DNA from: Thermomonas aquatica
GTDB lineage: Bacteria; Pseudomonadota; Gammaproteobacteria; Xanthomonadales; Xanthomonadaceae
Length of the DNA: 64,000 nt
Reading direction: 5' to 3'
Assembly: GCF_006337105.1 (NCBI RefSeq)
Contig: NZ_CP040871.1
Location: 2,312,501-2,376,500 of the forward strand
Shown: positions 20,148-28,417 of the stretch, in pieces
Layout of the letters: the number at the start of each line of letters is the position of its first letter
How positions within the stretch are numbered: position 1 is the first letter of the stretch
Made by a program: the position numbers and the translations under genes
Notes under the pieces: model-generated
The model's input: only the letters and a program-made list of their open reading frames with translations
Database searches by the model: none
Told to the model about the DNA's origin: nothing

Positions 20148-21008
20148 ATGATCCGCAGCATGACCGCCTTCGCCGCCGGCGAACGCGCCACCGAATGGGG
20201 CGTGCTGGGCTGCGAACTGCGCTCGGTGAACCACCGTTTCCTCGAACTCGGCCTGCGCCTGCCCGAGGAACTGCGCGCCTACGAACCGATGCTGCGCGAG
20301 CGCGTCGCCGCGCGCATCTCCCGCGGCAAGCTGGACCTGGCCATGCGCCTGCGCGCGCCGGAATCGCATGCCGGCATGCATCTGAACCAGGCGATGGTCG
20401 ACGAGCTGGCGCGGCTGAACCTCGACCTGGCGACGAAGTTCCCCGGCCTGCGCACCAGCCTGACCGAACTGCTGCAGTACCCGGGCGTGGTGCAGGGCCG
20501 CGGCGTCGACGTCGAGGCGATGCAGCGCGAGGTGCTGGCCCTGCTGGATGCGGTGCTCGACGATTTCCTCGCCGCGCGCGAACGCGAGGGCGACAAGCTG
20601 GCGCTGGTGATCGGCGAACGCGCCGCGGCCATCGCGAGGATCGCGGGCGAGGTGCGCACGCTGGTGCCGCTGATCCGCGCCGGCCAGCGGCAGAAGCTGG
20701 AAGCGCGCCTCGCCGACCTGTCGCAACCCGCCGATCCCGGCCGCCTCGAGCAGGAACTGGTGATCTGGCTGCAGAAGCTCGACGTCGACGAGGAACTCGA
20801 CCGCCTCGACAGCCACCTGTCCGAACTGCGCCGGGTGCTCGGGCAGAAGGAGCCGGCGGGCCGGCGCCTGGATTTCCTCCTGCAGGAATTCAACCGCGAG
20901 GCGAATACCCTGGGCAGCAAGTCGGTGGACGCGCGCACCAGCAACGCGGCGGTCGAGCTGAAGGTGCTGATCGACCAGGTCCGCGAACAGATCCAGAACA
21001 TCGAGTAG
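20148..21008 (+). CDS. yicC: YicC family endoribonuclease
   Basis: 286 aa, same as E. coli YicC. N-terminus MIRSMTAFAAGE, then LRSVNHRFLEL typical of the family, and a C-terminal DUF1732 region ending RREANTL-type NREANTLGSKS...VELKVLIDQVREQIQNIE. YicC proteins are endoribonucleases acting with PNPase in turnover of some small RNAs. ATG 20148 is chosen over the longer frame from 20010, since it starts the conserved block. A possible -10 (TAGATT, 20110-20115) lies upstream. Divergent from rph and followed by gmk at 18 nt. Confidence 0.93.
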   Translation: MIRSMTAFAAGERATEWGVLGCELRSVNHRFLELGLRLPEELRAYEPMLRERVAARISRGKLDLAMRLRAPESHAGMHLNQAMVDELARLNLDLATKFPGLRTSLTELLQYPGVVQGRGVDVEAMQREVLALLDAVLDDFLAAREREGDKLALVIGERAAAIARIAGEVRTLVPLIRAGQRQKLEARLADLSQPADPGRLEQELVIWLQKLDVDEELDRLDSHLSELRRVLGQKEPAGRRLDFLLQEFNREANTLGSKSVDARTSNAAVELKVLIDQVREQIQNIE

Positions 21009-21026
21009 CGGAGCAGCGAGCATCCC

Positions 21027-21659
21027 ATGCGCGGAACCCTGTACATCGTCGCCGCGCCTTCGGGCGCTGGAAAGTCCAGCATCGTCAACGCGGTGCTGGC
21101 GCGCGACCCGAACATCTGCCTGTCGATCTCGTTCACCTCGCGCCAGCCGCGGCCGGGCGAGCGCCATGCCGAGCACTACAACTTCGTCAGCGCCCCCGAG
21201 TTCGAGGCGATGGTTGCCGCCGGCGACTTCTTCGAGCATGCGCTGGTGCACGGCGACTGGAAGGGCACCGCGCGGCAGTCGGTGGAGCCGCAGCTGATGG
21301 CCGGCCGCGACGTGCTGCTGGAGATCGACTGGCAGGGCGCGCGCCAGGTGCGCGCGCGGATCCCGGATGCGGTCAGCGTGTTCATCCTGCCGCCCTCGCG
21401 GATCGCGCTGGAGCAGCGCATGCGCAAGCGCGGGCAGGACAGCGAGGCGGTCATCGCCAGGCGCCTGGCCGCCGCGCGCGAGGAGATGAGCCACTACGGC
21501 GAATTCGACTACGTGATCGTCAACGAGGACTTCGAGACCGCGGTCGGCGAGATGTGCAGCATCTTCACCGCCAGCCGGCTGCGCAAGGATGCGCAGGTGG
21601 CGCGGCATTCCCGGCTGATCACGTCGTTGCTGGTCGATGACCCTGACCAGCCGGGTTGA
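21027..21659 (+). CDS. gmk: Guanylate kinase
   Basis: Phosphorylates GMP to GDP with ATP; essential and linked to (p)ppGpp supply. 210 aa. P-loop SGAGKSS at residues 12-18, GMP-binding SRQPRPGE and VSAPEFEAM, and LLEIDWQGARQVR are intact. The short C-terminal extension (HSRLITSLLVDDPDQPG) is common. Part of the gmk-rpoZ-spoT cluster that ties guanine nucleotide pools to the stringent response. Confidence 0.97.
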   Translation: MRGTLYIVAAPSGAGKSSIVNAVLARDPNICLSISFTSRQPRPGERHAEHYNFVSAPEFEAMVAAGDFFEHALVHGDWKGTARQSVEPQLMAGRDVLLEIDWQGARQVRARIPDAVSVFILPPSRIALEQRMRKRGQDSEAVIARRLAAAREEMSHYGEFDYVIVNEDFETAVGEMCSIFTASRLRKDAQVARHSRLITSLLVDDPDQPG

Positions 21660-21692
21660 ACGGCCTAAGTTTTTGATTTTCAAGGCTTGGCC

Positions 21693-21721
21693 TTGCGATT
21701 CAGGCCGTTTGTGGCTAGACT
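21693..21721 (+). promoter_or_regulatory. Promoter of rpoZ
   Basis: TTGCGA (21693-21698) and TAGACT (21716-21721) with a 17-bp spacer, 48 nt ahead of the rpoZ ATG. Good sigma-70 match by eye. Confidence 0.65.
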
Positions 21722-21768
21722 TGCCGCCCCCTTGAACCACTCGGCGGCCAGCAGGTCGCAGGACAGAT

Positions 21769-22068
21769 ATGGCCCGTATTACCGTCGAAGATTGCCTGGA
21801 AGTGGTCGATAACCGCTTCGATCTCGTGATGATGGCTGCCAAGCGCGCCCGCCAGCTGGCCGGCGGCGTGGAGCCGAAGCTGGACAACAGCGAAGCCAAC
21901 GACAAGCCCACCGTGCTGGCCCTGCGCGAGATCGCCGCGCGCGCGATCGACACCGGCTACATCGATGCCGTCGAAAAGTCCGAGCGCGAGCGCAAGGAGC
22001 GCGAGGCGCTGGAATGGGCCGCTGCCGAAGTGGTGGCCGGCGACGACGACATGAAGGGCGACGACTGA
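21769..22068 (+). CDS. rpoZ: RNA polymerase omega subunit
   Basis: 99 aa. Omega helps assemble beta-prime into RNA polymerase and forms part of the ppGpp site. N-terminus [20 protein letters not shown] and the [11 protein letters not shown] block are diagnostic. Own promoter upstream and a strong terminator downstream at 22101, although spoT follows. Confidence 0.97.
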   Translation: MARITVEDCLEVVDNRFDLVMMAAKRARQLAGGVEPKLDNSEANDKPTVLALREIAARAIDTGYIDAVEKSERERKEREALEWAAAEVVAGDDDMKGDD

Positions 22069-22100
22069 TCGCCCGGCTCGATCGCTTCGATCGATTGCAT

Positions 22101-22129
22101 GAAACGGCCCCGCGGGGCCGTTTCTTTTT
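22101..22129 (+). terminator. Terminator after rpoZ
   Basis: A perfect palindrome GAAACGGCCCC / GGGGCCGTTTC around GC (22101-22124), then TTTTT. Downstream spoT may therefore depend on read-through or its own promoter. Confidence 0.9.
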
Positions 22130-22177
22130 GTCCGGATTTCGTTTGCGAGCTTGCCGGCGCGGGGTTAGGCTCGGGCC

Positions 22178-24352
22178 ATGAGTCCCGGAGACCCCGCGCT
22201 TGCCATGCCGTTCCCCGCGCCCGATGAGGACGCGGTGCCGGAGTACGTGCAGGCGCTGGAGCGGGCCGCGGACTACCTGCCGGAGGCGCAGCGCGCGCAG
22301 CTCAGGCGCGCATGGGCGGTCGGCGCCGCCGCGCACGCCGGGCAGACCCGCAAGTCCGGCGAGCCCTACATCACCCATCCGGTGGCGGTGGCGCAGGTGC
22401 TGGCGGAGCAGGGACTGGACGTCGAGACCCTGGTCGCGGCGATCCTGCACGACACCATCGAGGACACCCCGCTCTCGCGCGGCGACATCGCCCAGCAGTT
22501 CGGCGAGACCGTGGCCGAGCTGGTCGATGGCGTCACCAAGCTGGACAAGCTGCATTTCGCCGACCGCCAGGAGGCCGCCGCGGAAAGTTTCCGCAAGATG
22601 CTGCTGGCGATGTCGCGCGACCTGCGGGTGATCCTGATCAAGCTGGCCGACCGCCTGCACAACATGCGCACGCTGGGCGCGCAATCGGTCGAGGCGCGCC
22701 GGCGGATCGCCAACGAGACCCTCGACATCTACGCGCCCATCGCCCAGCGGCTGGGCATGAACCTGATCAAGTCGGAACTGCAGGACCTCGGGTTCCGCGC
22801 CCTGCATCCGTGGCGGCACGCGGTGATCGAGAAGCGCATCCGCAGCCAGCCGCTGGTGCGGCGCGAGGCGCTGGCCAAGATCGAGGCGCAGCTGGCGCAG
22901 AAGCTGGCGATGGAAAAGGTCGAGCATCGCCTGGTCGGGCGGATCAAGACCCCGTGGAGCATCTACACCAAGATGCGCGCCGAGCACCGCAGCTTCGCCC
23001 AGGTGATGGACGTGTTCGGGTTCCGCGTGGTGGCGAACTCGGTGGCCGAGTGCTACCACGCGCTGGGCGTCGCGCATTCGGTGTACAAGCCGCTGGACGG
23101 GCGCTTCCGCGACTTCATCGCGATCCCCAAGGCCAACGGTTACCAGTCGTTGCACACGGTCCTGTTCGGGCCGTACGGGTCGCCGATCGAGGTGCAGATC
23201 CGCACCCGCGAGATGGACCTGGTGGCCGAGCGCGGCGTGGCCGCGCATTGGGCCTACAAGCACGGCGAGGATCCGGGCAACAGCGCGCAGAGCCGCGCCT
23301 CGGCGTGGATCGCCAACCTGGTCGAAAGCCAGCGCGGCACCGGCTCCTCGCTGGAATTCCTGGAGAACGTCAAGGTCGACCTGTTCCCGGACGAGGTCTA
23401 CCTGTTCACCCCGAAGGGCGACATCCTGGCCTTGCCGCGCAACTCCACCGCGCTCGACTTCGCCTACGCGGTGCATACCGACGTCGGCAACCACGCGGTG
23501 GCCGCGCGGGTGGACAAGAAGCTGGCGCCGCTGCGCGCCAAGCTGGCCAGCGGCCAGAGCGTGGAGATCATCACCGCCAAGTCGGCGGCGCCGAGCGCGC
23601 AGTGGCTGGAATTCGTGGTCTCCGGCAAGGCGCGCACCGCGATCCGCCACCAGCTCAAGCACCTCGAACACGAGGACGCGGTGCAGCTGGGCCATCGCAT
23701 GCTCGACCGCGCGCTGGGCACGCAGGACACCTCGCTCGACCGCCTGCCGGCGGCGCGGCTGGATGCCTATCTCGCCGAGAACCGCTATCCGCGGCTGGAA
23801 GCGCTGCTGGCCGACATCGCCCTCGGCAACCGCATGCCGGCGCAGGTGGCGCAGTCCTTGTCCGCGCAGGAACAGGCGCCCGACCTGCTGAAGCCGGCGC
23901 AGCTCGTGCCGCAGGAACGCATCCTGATCACCGGCGCCGAACGCGGGGTGATCAGCTTCGCGCAGTGCTGCCTGCCGATCCCGGGCGACGAGATCATGGG
24001 CTACCACAGCGCCGGCAAGGGCATCGTGGTGCATCGCCTCGAATGCCCGAACGTGGCCGAATACCGCAAGTCGCCGGAACGCTGGGTGCCGATCGGCTGG
24101 GACCGCCAGGTCAGCGGCGATTTCGATGCCGCGCTGCGCATCGAAGTGGAGAACCGTCCCGGGGTGCTGGCGCAGGTCGCCGCGGCGATCGCGCATGCGG
24201 AATCCAACATCGACCGCGTCGAATACCTGGAGCGCGACACCCGCATCGCCGCGATCCGCTTCGCCATCGAGGTGGCGGATCGCAAGCACCTGGCGGAAGT
24301 GATCCGCCGCATCCGCCGCCTGAGCGTGGTCCACGGGGTGCAGCGGCTGTAA
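22178..24352 (+). CDS. spoT: Bifunctional (p)ppGpp synthetase/hydrolase SpoT
   Basis: Synthesises and hydrolyses the alarmone (p)ppGpp. 724 aa (715 if ATG 22205 is used). Domains in order: HD hydrolase (about 45-200, with ILHDTIEDT and its HD pair), synthetase (about 240-370, GRIKTPWSIYTKM, FGFRVVANSVAECY, GYQSLHTVLFG), TGS (about 400-460, VYLFTPKGDILALP), and C-terminal zinc/ACT domains (IPGDEIMGYHSAGKGIVVHR..., then RPGVLAQVAAAIAHAESNIDRVEY). The intact HD motif distinguishes it from RelA. gmk and rpoZ precede it and ridA follows. Confidence 0.96.
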   Translation: MSPGDPALAMPFPAPDEDAVPEYVQALERAADYLPEAQRAQLRRAWAVGAAAHAGQTRKSGEPYITHPVAVAQVLAEQGLDVETLVAAILHDTIEDTPLSRGDIAQQFGETVAELVDGVTKLDKLHFADRQEAAAESFRKMLLAMSRDLRVILIKLADRLHNMRTLGAQSVEARRRIANETLDIYAPIAQRLGMNLIKSELQDLGFRALHPWRHAVIEKRIRSQPLVRREALAKIEAQLAQKLAMEKVEHRLVGRIKTPWSIYTKMRAEHRSFAQVMDVFGFRVVANSVAECYHALGVAHSVYKPLDGRFRDFIAIPKANGYQSLHTVLFGPYGSPIEVQIRTREMDLVAERGVAAHWAYKHGEDPGNSAQSRASAWIANLVESQRGTGSSLEFLENVKVDLFPDEVYLFTPKGDILALPRNSTALDFAYAVHTDVGNHAVAARVDKKLAPLRAKLASGQSVEIITAKSAAPSAQWLEFVVSGKARTAIRHQLKHLEHEDAVQLGHRMLDRALGTQDTSLDRLPAARLDAYLAENRYPRLEALLADIALGNRMPAQVAQSLSAQEQAPDLLKPAQLVPQERILITGAERGVISFAQCCLPIPGDEIMGYHSAGKGIVVHRLECPNVAEYRKSPERWVPIGWDRQVSGDFDAALRIEVENRPGVLAQVAAAIAHAESNIDRVEYLERDTRIAAIRFAIEVADRKHLAEVIRRIRRLSVVHGVQRL

Positions 24353-24426
24353 GCGCGAAGCCCGCCGCGCATGCGGCGTGCGCAACTGGCCGCGCACCTA
24401 CAATGGGATTTTCGACGGAGTCCGCC

Positions 24427-24810
24427 ATGCCCCGCACCGCCATCCACAGCGACCACGCTCCCGTCGCCATCGGCCCGTATTCGCAGGCCACCCGCGCCGG
24501 CAACCTGGTGTTCTTCAGCGGTCAGATCCCGCTGGATCCGGCCACCGGCAACCTGGTCGAAGGCGACATCGCCGCCCAGGCGCGGCGCGCCTTCGACAAC
24601 CTGAAGGCGGTCTGCGAAGCCGCGGGCGGGACGATGGACGACATCGCCCGCGTCGGCCTGTACCTCACCGACCTCTCGCAGTTCGCCGCGGTCAATGCGG
24701 TGATGGGCGAATACTTCGCGCAGCCGTATCCGGCGCGTTCCACCATCGAGGTGCCCGCGCTGCCGAAAGGCGCGGTGTTCGAGGTCGACGCGGTGATGGT
24801 GCTCGGCTGA
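24427..24810 (+). CDS. ridA: RidA family reactive-intermediate deaminase
   Basis: Deaminates reactive enamine/imine products of PLP enzymes such as threonine dehydratase. 127 aa, typical. AIGPYSQATRAGNLVFFSGQ at the N-terminus, the conserved Arg in PARSTIEVPALPKGA, and FEVDAVMV. Starts 74 nt after spoT, and its stop is 6 nt from that of the convergent AraC-type gene. Confidence 0.95.
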   Translation: MPRTAIHSDHAPVAIGPYSQATRAGNLVFFSGQIPLDPATGNLVEGDIAAQARRAFDNLKAVCEAAGGTMDDIARVGLYLTDLSQFAAVNAVMGEYFAQPYPARSTIEVPALPKGAVFEVDAVMVLG

Positions 24811-24816
24811 GCGCGC

Positions 24817-25845
24817 TCAGCGCCGCGTGCGCGCGGCGCTCGGGGGGGCGCCGGTCCAGCGCTTGAACGCGCGGCGGAATTCGCGCGGATCGCGGAAGCC
24901 GACCTGCGCGCCGACCGCAGCAATGCTGAGCGACGGTTCCTGCAGCAGCGCCAGCGCGCGCTCGATGCGCAGGCGGTCGTGGATGGCGTGGAAGCTGGTG
25001 CCTTCCTGGCTGAGCTGGCGGCGCAGGGTGCGTTCGCTGACGTGCAGGCGCGCGGCGATGCCGGCCAGTTTCGGATCCTCGGCCAGCGCCTCGCCGAGCA
25101 GGCGGGCCACGGCGGTGCCGACCGCGCCGCGGGTGTCCGGTTGCGGCATCTGCGCCTCGCACAGCGCCAGCACCTGCCAGGATGCGGTCGGGTTGTGGGT
25201 GCGCAACGGGGTCGCCAGCACCTGCGCATCGAGCAGCAAGCGGTTGTGCGGCTGGTCGAACGCGAGCGGGCAATCGAACACCTCGCGGTAACGCGCGACA
25301 TGCGCGGGCGCCGGATACGCGAAGTCGAGCCCGAGCGGGCGCAGCGGTGCGCCGAGCAGGCCGCTGCCCAGCGCCAGGCAGCTGCTGATGAATTCCTCGG
25401 CCACGAAGGGTTCGATCGCGGCGCTGCCGGCGATGCGTTCGGCCCCCAGCGCGAGCACGCCGGGTACGGGCGAAGGCAATTCGACGAAATGCATCAGGCT
25501 GCCGACCACCGGGGTGAAGCGCAGGCCGATCTGCAAGGCTTCGCCGAAGCTCGCGGCGGTGCTCATCGCCAACCCGACCAGGCCGAAATTGCCGATGTGC
25601 TGGCTGCGCCCGAGTTCCAGGCCGATGTCGGCCGGCAGCGCGGGGAGCGCGCGTTCGATGATCGCCGCCGCCAATTCCGCCGGCAGGCGGACGTCGGGGG
25701 CCTCCAGGTCGCGGCGTTGCAGCCCGGTACCGGACAGCCACGAGGTCGAGGCGGCGCCGAGCGCATCGGCGGCGGCGAACAGGCCCAGCAGCAGGAACGG
25801 GGAGAGGGTCGAAGCGGCCGGCCTGGCAGTGGGACGCAGCGTCAT
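24817..25845 (-). CDS. AraC family transcriptional regulator
   Basis: 342 aa from ATG 25845. Residues about 30-210 resemble the arabinose-binding-type (PF12625) ligand domain of OruR/ArgR-like AraC proteins (ELGRSQHIGNFGLVGLAMST). The C-terminal ~100 residues hold two helix-turn-helix units: IAARLHVSERTLRRQL and IAAVGAQVGFRDPREFRRAFKRW. It is divergent from the beta-helix lipoprotein gene with 131 bp between, so it is the natural candidate regulator of that operon; the inducer is unknown. The N-terminus LLLGLFAAADALG is hydrophobic, but I read it as part of the sensor fold and not as a signal. Confidence 0.88.
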   Translation of the reverse strand: MTLRPTARPAASTLSPFLLLGLFAAADALGAASTSWLSGTGLQRRDLEAPDVRLPAELAAAIIERALPALPADIGLELGRSQHIGNFGLVGLAMSTAASFGEALQIGLRFTPVVGSLMHFVELPSPVPGVLALGAERIAGSAAIEPFVAEEFISSCLALGSGLLGAPLRPLGLDFAYPAPAHVARYREVFDCPLAFDQPHNRLLLDAQVLATPLRTHNPTASWQVLALCEAQMPQPDTRGAVGTAVARLLGEALAEDPKLAGIAARLHVSERTLRRQLSQEGTSFHAIHDRLRIERALALLQEPSLSIAAVGAQVGFRDPREFRRAFKRWTGAPPSAARTRR

Positions 25846-25889
25846 CGCGGGTTGCGACCTCGAGCGGGTTGGCCGGAAATCCCCCCTAG

Positions 25890-25944
25890 TGTGCCGCATT
25901 CGCCCTCGTCGTGTCGGCCGGCAGGCGGGAGACTCGGCGGCACA
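25890..25944. promoter_or_regulatory. Spaced inverted repeat between AraC gene and beta-helix operon
   Basis: TGTGCCGC (25890-25897) and GCGGCACA (25937-25944) are exact inverted copies 39 bp apart in the divergent intergenic region. It could be a pair of half-sites for the AraC-type regulator. In such GC-rich DNA an 8-bp match may be chance. Confidence 0.3.
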
Positions 25945-25976
25945 TTGCGGCTGCGCCGCGGCCGGGAGGGGAGTCC

Positions 25977-27206
25977 ATGGCATCGATGAAGCACGCATCC
26001 GTCCTTGCCCTTGCGGTGCTGGCCGCAGGCTGCGGGCGGGGCGAACAGGCCCGCCACGTGGCCGGCCCGGAGGTCGCCGCCGGCGATGCCGCGTTCGCCG
26101 CGAAATTCCGCGAGCAGCTGCTGGATGCCAAGCCGGGCGACGTGATCGAGGTGCCGCCGGGCAAGCACAGCTTCGACCGCAGCCTGAGCCTGCGCGTGGA
26201 CGGGGTGACCATCCGCGGCGCCGGGCCGGACAAGTCGGTGCTGAGCTTCAAGGGCCAGAAGGCCGGTGCGGAAGGCCTGCTGGTCAATGCCAACGGCTTC
26301 ACCCTGGAGAACATCGCGATCGAGGACAGCAAGGGCGACGGGCTCAAGGTCAACGAGGCCGAGAACGTCACCATCCGCAACGTGCGGGTGGAGTGGACCG
26401 GCGGGCCGAACCCCGGCAACGGCGCCTACGGCCTGTACCCGGTGAAGACCCGCAACGTGCTGATCGAGGACGCGGTGGCGATCGGCGCGTCGGATGCCGG
26501 CATCTACGTCGGCCAGTCGCGCGACGTGGTGGTGCGCAACAGCCGCGCCGAGTTCAACGTGGCCGGCATCGAGATCGAGAACACCATCAACGCCGACGTC
26601 TACGGCAACACCGCCACCCACAACACCGGCGGCATCCTGGTGTTCAACATGCCGGCGCTGTCGCAGCAGGGCGGCGCGGTGCGCATGTTCCGCAACAAGG
26701 TGGTGGATAACAACACGGAGAACTTCGGCGCCAAGGGCACGCCGGTCTCCAGCGTGCCGGCCGGCAGCGGGGTCGTGGTCAATTCCAACGACGACGTCGA
26801 GATCTTCGACAACGACATCGCCGGCAACAAGACCGCCAACATCATCGTCTCCAGCGTGTATTCCACCGGCTACAAGGACGACAAGGCGGCCAGCGAATTC
26901 GACCCGTACCCGGAGCGCATCAACGTCTACGGCAACCGCCTGTCCGGCGGCGGCGATTCGCCGGATGGACTCGACCTGAAGACGCTCAAGGTCGCGCTGT
27001 ACGGCCTCAACGGCAGTTTCCCCGACGTGCTGTTCGACGGCTACGTCAACAAGGCGCGCAAGGAGGGGCCGCAGATCTGCCTGCGCGACGTCTCCGGCGT
27101 GGTCAACGCGGATGGCCCCGGCGGCTACAAGAACGCGGTGAAGGACGCCAGGCCCTACGCCTGCGACTTGCCGAAGTTGCCGGCGATCGACCTCAAGCGC
27201 GGTTGA
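25977..27206 (+). CDS. Parallel beta-helix lipoprotein (TIGR03805-like)
   Basis: 409 aa. Lipoprotein signal with C19 as the predicted lipidated cysteine (VLAAGC). The rest shows right-handed beta-helix rungs rich in Asn/Val/Ile (DGVTIRGAG, NGFTLENIAIEDS, ENVTIRNVRVE, RNVLIEDAVA, RDVVVRNSRAEFN, ADVYGNTATHN, DDVEIFDNDIAGN). It resembles TIGR03805-type proteins, which are usually encoded beside the di-haem cytochrome found next here. No polysaccharide-lyase catalytic residues can be assigned. The stop overlaps the ATG of the cytochrome gene (TGATG), so both are made together, presumably at the periplasmic face of a membrane. Confidence 0.85.
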   Translation: MASMKHASVLALAVLAAGCGRGEQARHVAGPEVAAGDAAFAAKFREQLLDAKPGDVIEVPPGKHSFDRSLSLRVDGVTIRGAGPDKSVLSFKGQKAGAEGLLVNANGFTLENIAIEDSKGDGLKVNEAENVTIRNVRVEWTGGPNPGNGAYGLYPVKTRNVLIEDAVAIGASDAGIYVGQSRDVVVRNSRAEFNVAGIEIENTINADVYGNTATHNTGGILVFNMPALSQQGGAVRMFRNKVVDNNTENFGAKGTPVSSVPAGSGVVVNSNDDVEIFDNDIAGNKTANIIVSSVYSTGYKDDKAASEFDPYPERINVYGNRLSGGGDSPDGLDLKTLKVALYGLNGSFPDVLFDGYVNKARKEGPQICLRDVSGVVNADGPGGYKNAVKDARPYACDLPKLPAIDLKRG

Positions 27207-28375
27207 TGGCGCGTCGCCTCATCGCGGTCGTCGCCGTCCTGTGCATGGCGGCCTGCGCCCGCACGCCTGAGCCGGTGCAGTTCTTCGCCGATGGCCAGCC
27301 GCAGTCGCTGGCCGACTGGCATGTGGTCGAGCTGCGCGACGGCAAGCTGGTGCCCAACGCAGGCGTGCTGCCCTATGACCTCAACACGCCGCTGTTCACC
27401 GACTACGCGCACAAGCTGCGCACGGTGTGGATGCCGAAGGGACAGGCCGCGCGCTACGACGCTGGCGAAGAGTTCGAGTTCCCGGTCGGCACCATCCTCA
27501 GCAAGACGTTCTACTACCCGCGGGGCGAAGGCGATGCGGTGCTGCGCAGCGCCGACGCGGGTCCGGATCTGCGCGCTGGCGGACTCGAACTGGCGAAGGT
27601 GCGCCTGGTCGAGACCCGCTTGCTGGTGCGGCGCAAGGACGGCTGGGTCGCCTTGCCCTATGTATGGAACGCGGCGCAGACCGAAGCCGTCCTGATGCGC
27701 GGCGGCGAACTGGTGCCGCTGAGCCTGGTCGCCGCCGATGGCAGCCGCGAACAGGCGGAGTATGCGGTGCCCGACCAGAACCAGTGCGCGGGTTGCCACG
27801 GCAACGACATGAAAACCCGCGCGCTGCATCCGCTGGGCCCGAAGGCGCGCCACCTCAATCGCGACTTCGCCTACGCGGACGGCAGCGCCAACCAGCTCGC
27901 GCGCTGGACGCAAGCGGGCTATCTGCGCGGTGCGCCGGCAGCGGATGCCGCGCCGCGCAACGCGAACTGGCTCGACGCGAAACAGCCGCTGGATGCGCGT
28001 GCGCGCGCCTACCTCGACATCAACTGCGGCCATTGCCACAACCCGAAAGGGCCGGGCAACACTTCCGGCCTGTGGCTGGATGCGGCGACGCGCGAACCGT
28101 TGCGGCTGGGCCGCTGCAAGCTGCCGATCGCGGCCGGCAAGGGCACCGGCGATCGCCGCCACGACATCGTGCCCGGCCAGCCGGATGCCTCGATCCTGAC
28201 CTACCGCATGGTCAGCGAAGACCCTTCGGCGATGATGCCGGAGCTCGGCCGTAGCGTGGTCCACGACGAAGGGGTACAACTCATCCGGGACTGGATCGCG
28301 GCGATGCAGGGGAGCTGCGACACGGATGCGCCAACGACCGCGGACGCGCCATCGCGGCATGTTGCAGCGATGTAG
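27206..28375 (+). CDS. SO2930-family di-haem c-type cytochrome
   Basis: 389 aa, exported, with a lipoprotein-like signal (VLCMAAC, C17). Two haem c sites: C194-AG-C197-H and C274-GH-C277-H. Matches the TIGR03806/SO2930 type by its overall pattern (LADWHVVELRDGKLVPNAGVLPYDLNTPLFTDYA near the N-terminus split over family blocks, and YLDINCGHCHNPKGP at the second haem). Likely electron transfer in the periplasm; partner and substrate unknown. ATG 27206 is used, since the TTG three bases earlier would be a poorer choice. Translationally coupled to the beta-helix gene. Confidence 0.87.
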   Translation: MARRLIAVVAVLCMAACARTPEPVQFFADGQPQSLADWHVVELRDGKLVPNAGVLPYDLNTPLFTDYAHKLRTVWMPKGQAARYDAGEEFEFPVGTILSKTFYYPRGEGDAVLRSADAGPDLRAGGLELAKVRLVETRLLVRRKDGWVALPYVWNAAQTEAVLMRGGELVPLSLVAADGSREQAEYAVPDQNQCAGCHGNDMKTRALHPLGPKARHLNRDFAYADGSANQLARWTQAGYLRGAPAADAAPRNANWLDAKQPLDARARAYLDINCGHCHNPKGPGNTSGLWLDAATREPLRLGRCKLPIAAGKGTGDRRHDIVPGQPDASILTYRMVSEDPSAMMPELGRSVVHDEGVQLIRDWIAAMQGSCDTDAPTTADAPSRHVAAM

Positions 28376-28417
28376 AAGCATTCAATCCAAGACGCCTAGC
28401 GAAAGGGGAGCCGCCAG

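Noticed and set aside
21779-24397. An 872-codon minus-strand frame opposite spoT
   Set aside because: High-GC antisense shadow; spoT on the plus strand has all its motifs.
24819-24840. AGCGCCGCG/CGCGGCGCT hairpin as a ridA/AraC terminator
   Set aside because: It lies inside the coding end of the AraC gene and has no T tract in either direction.
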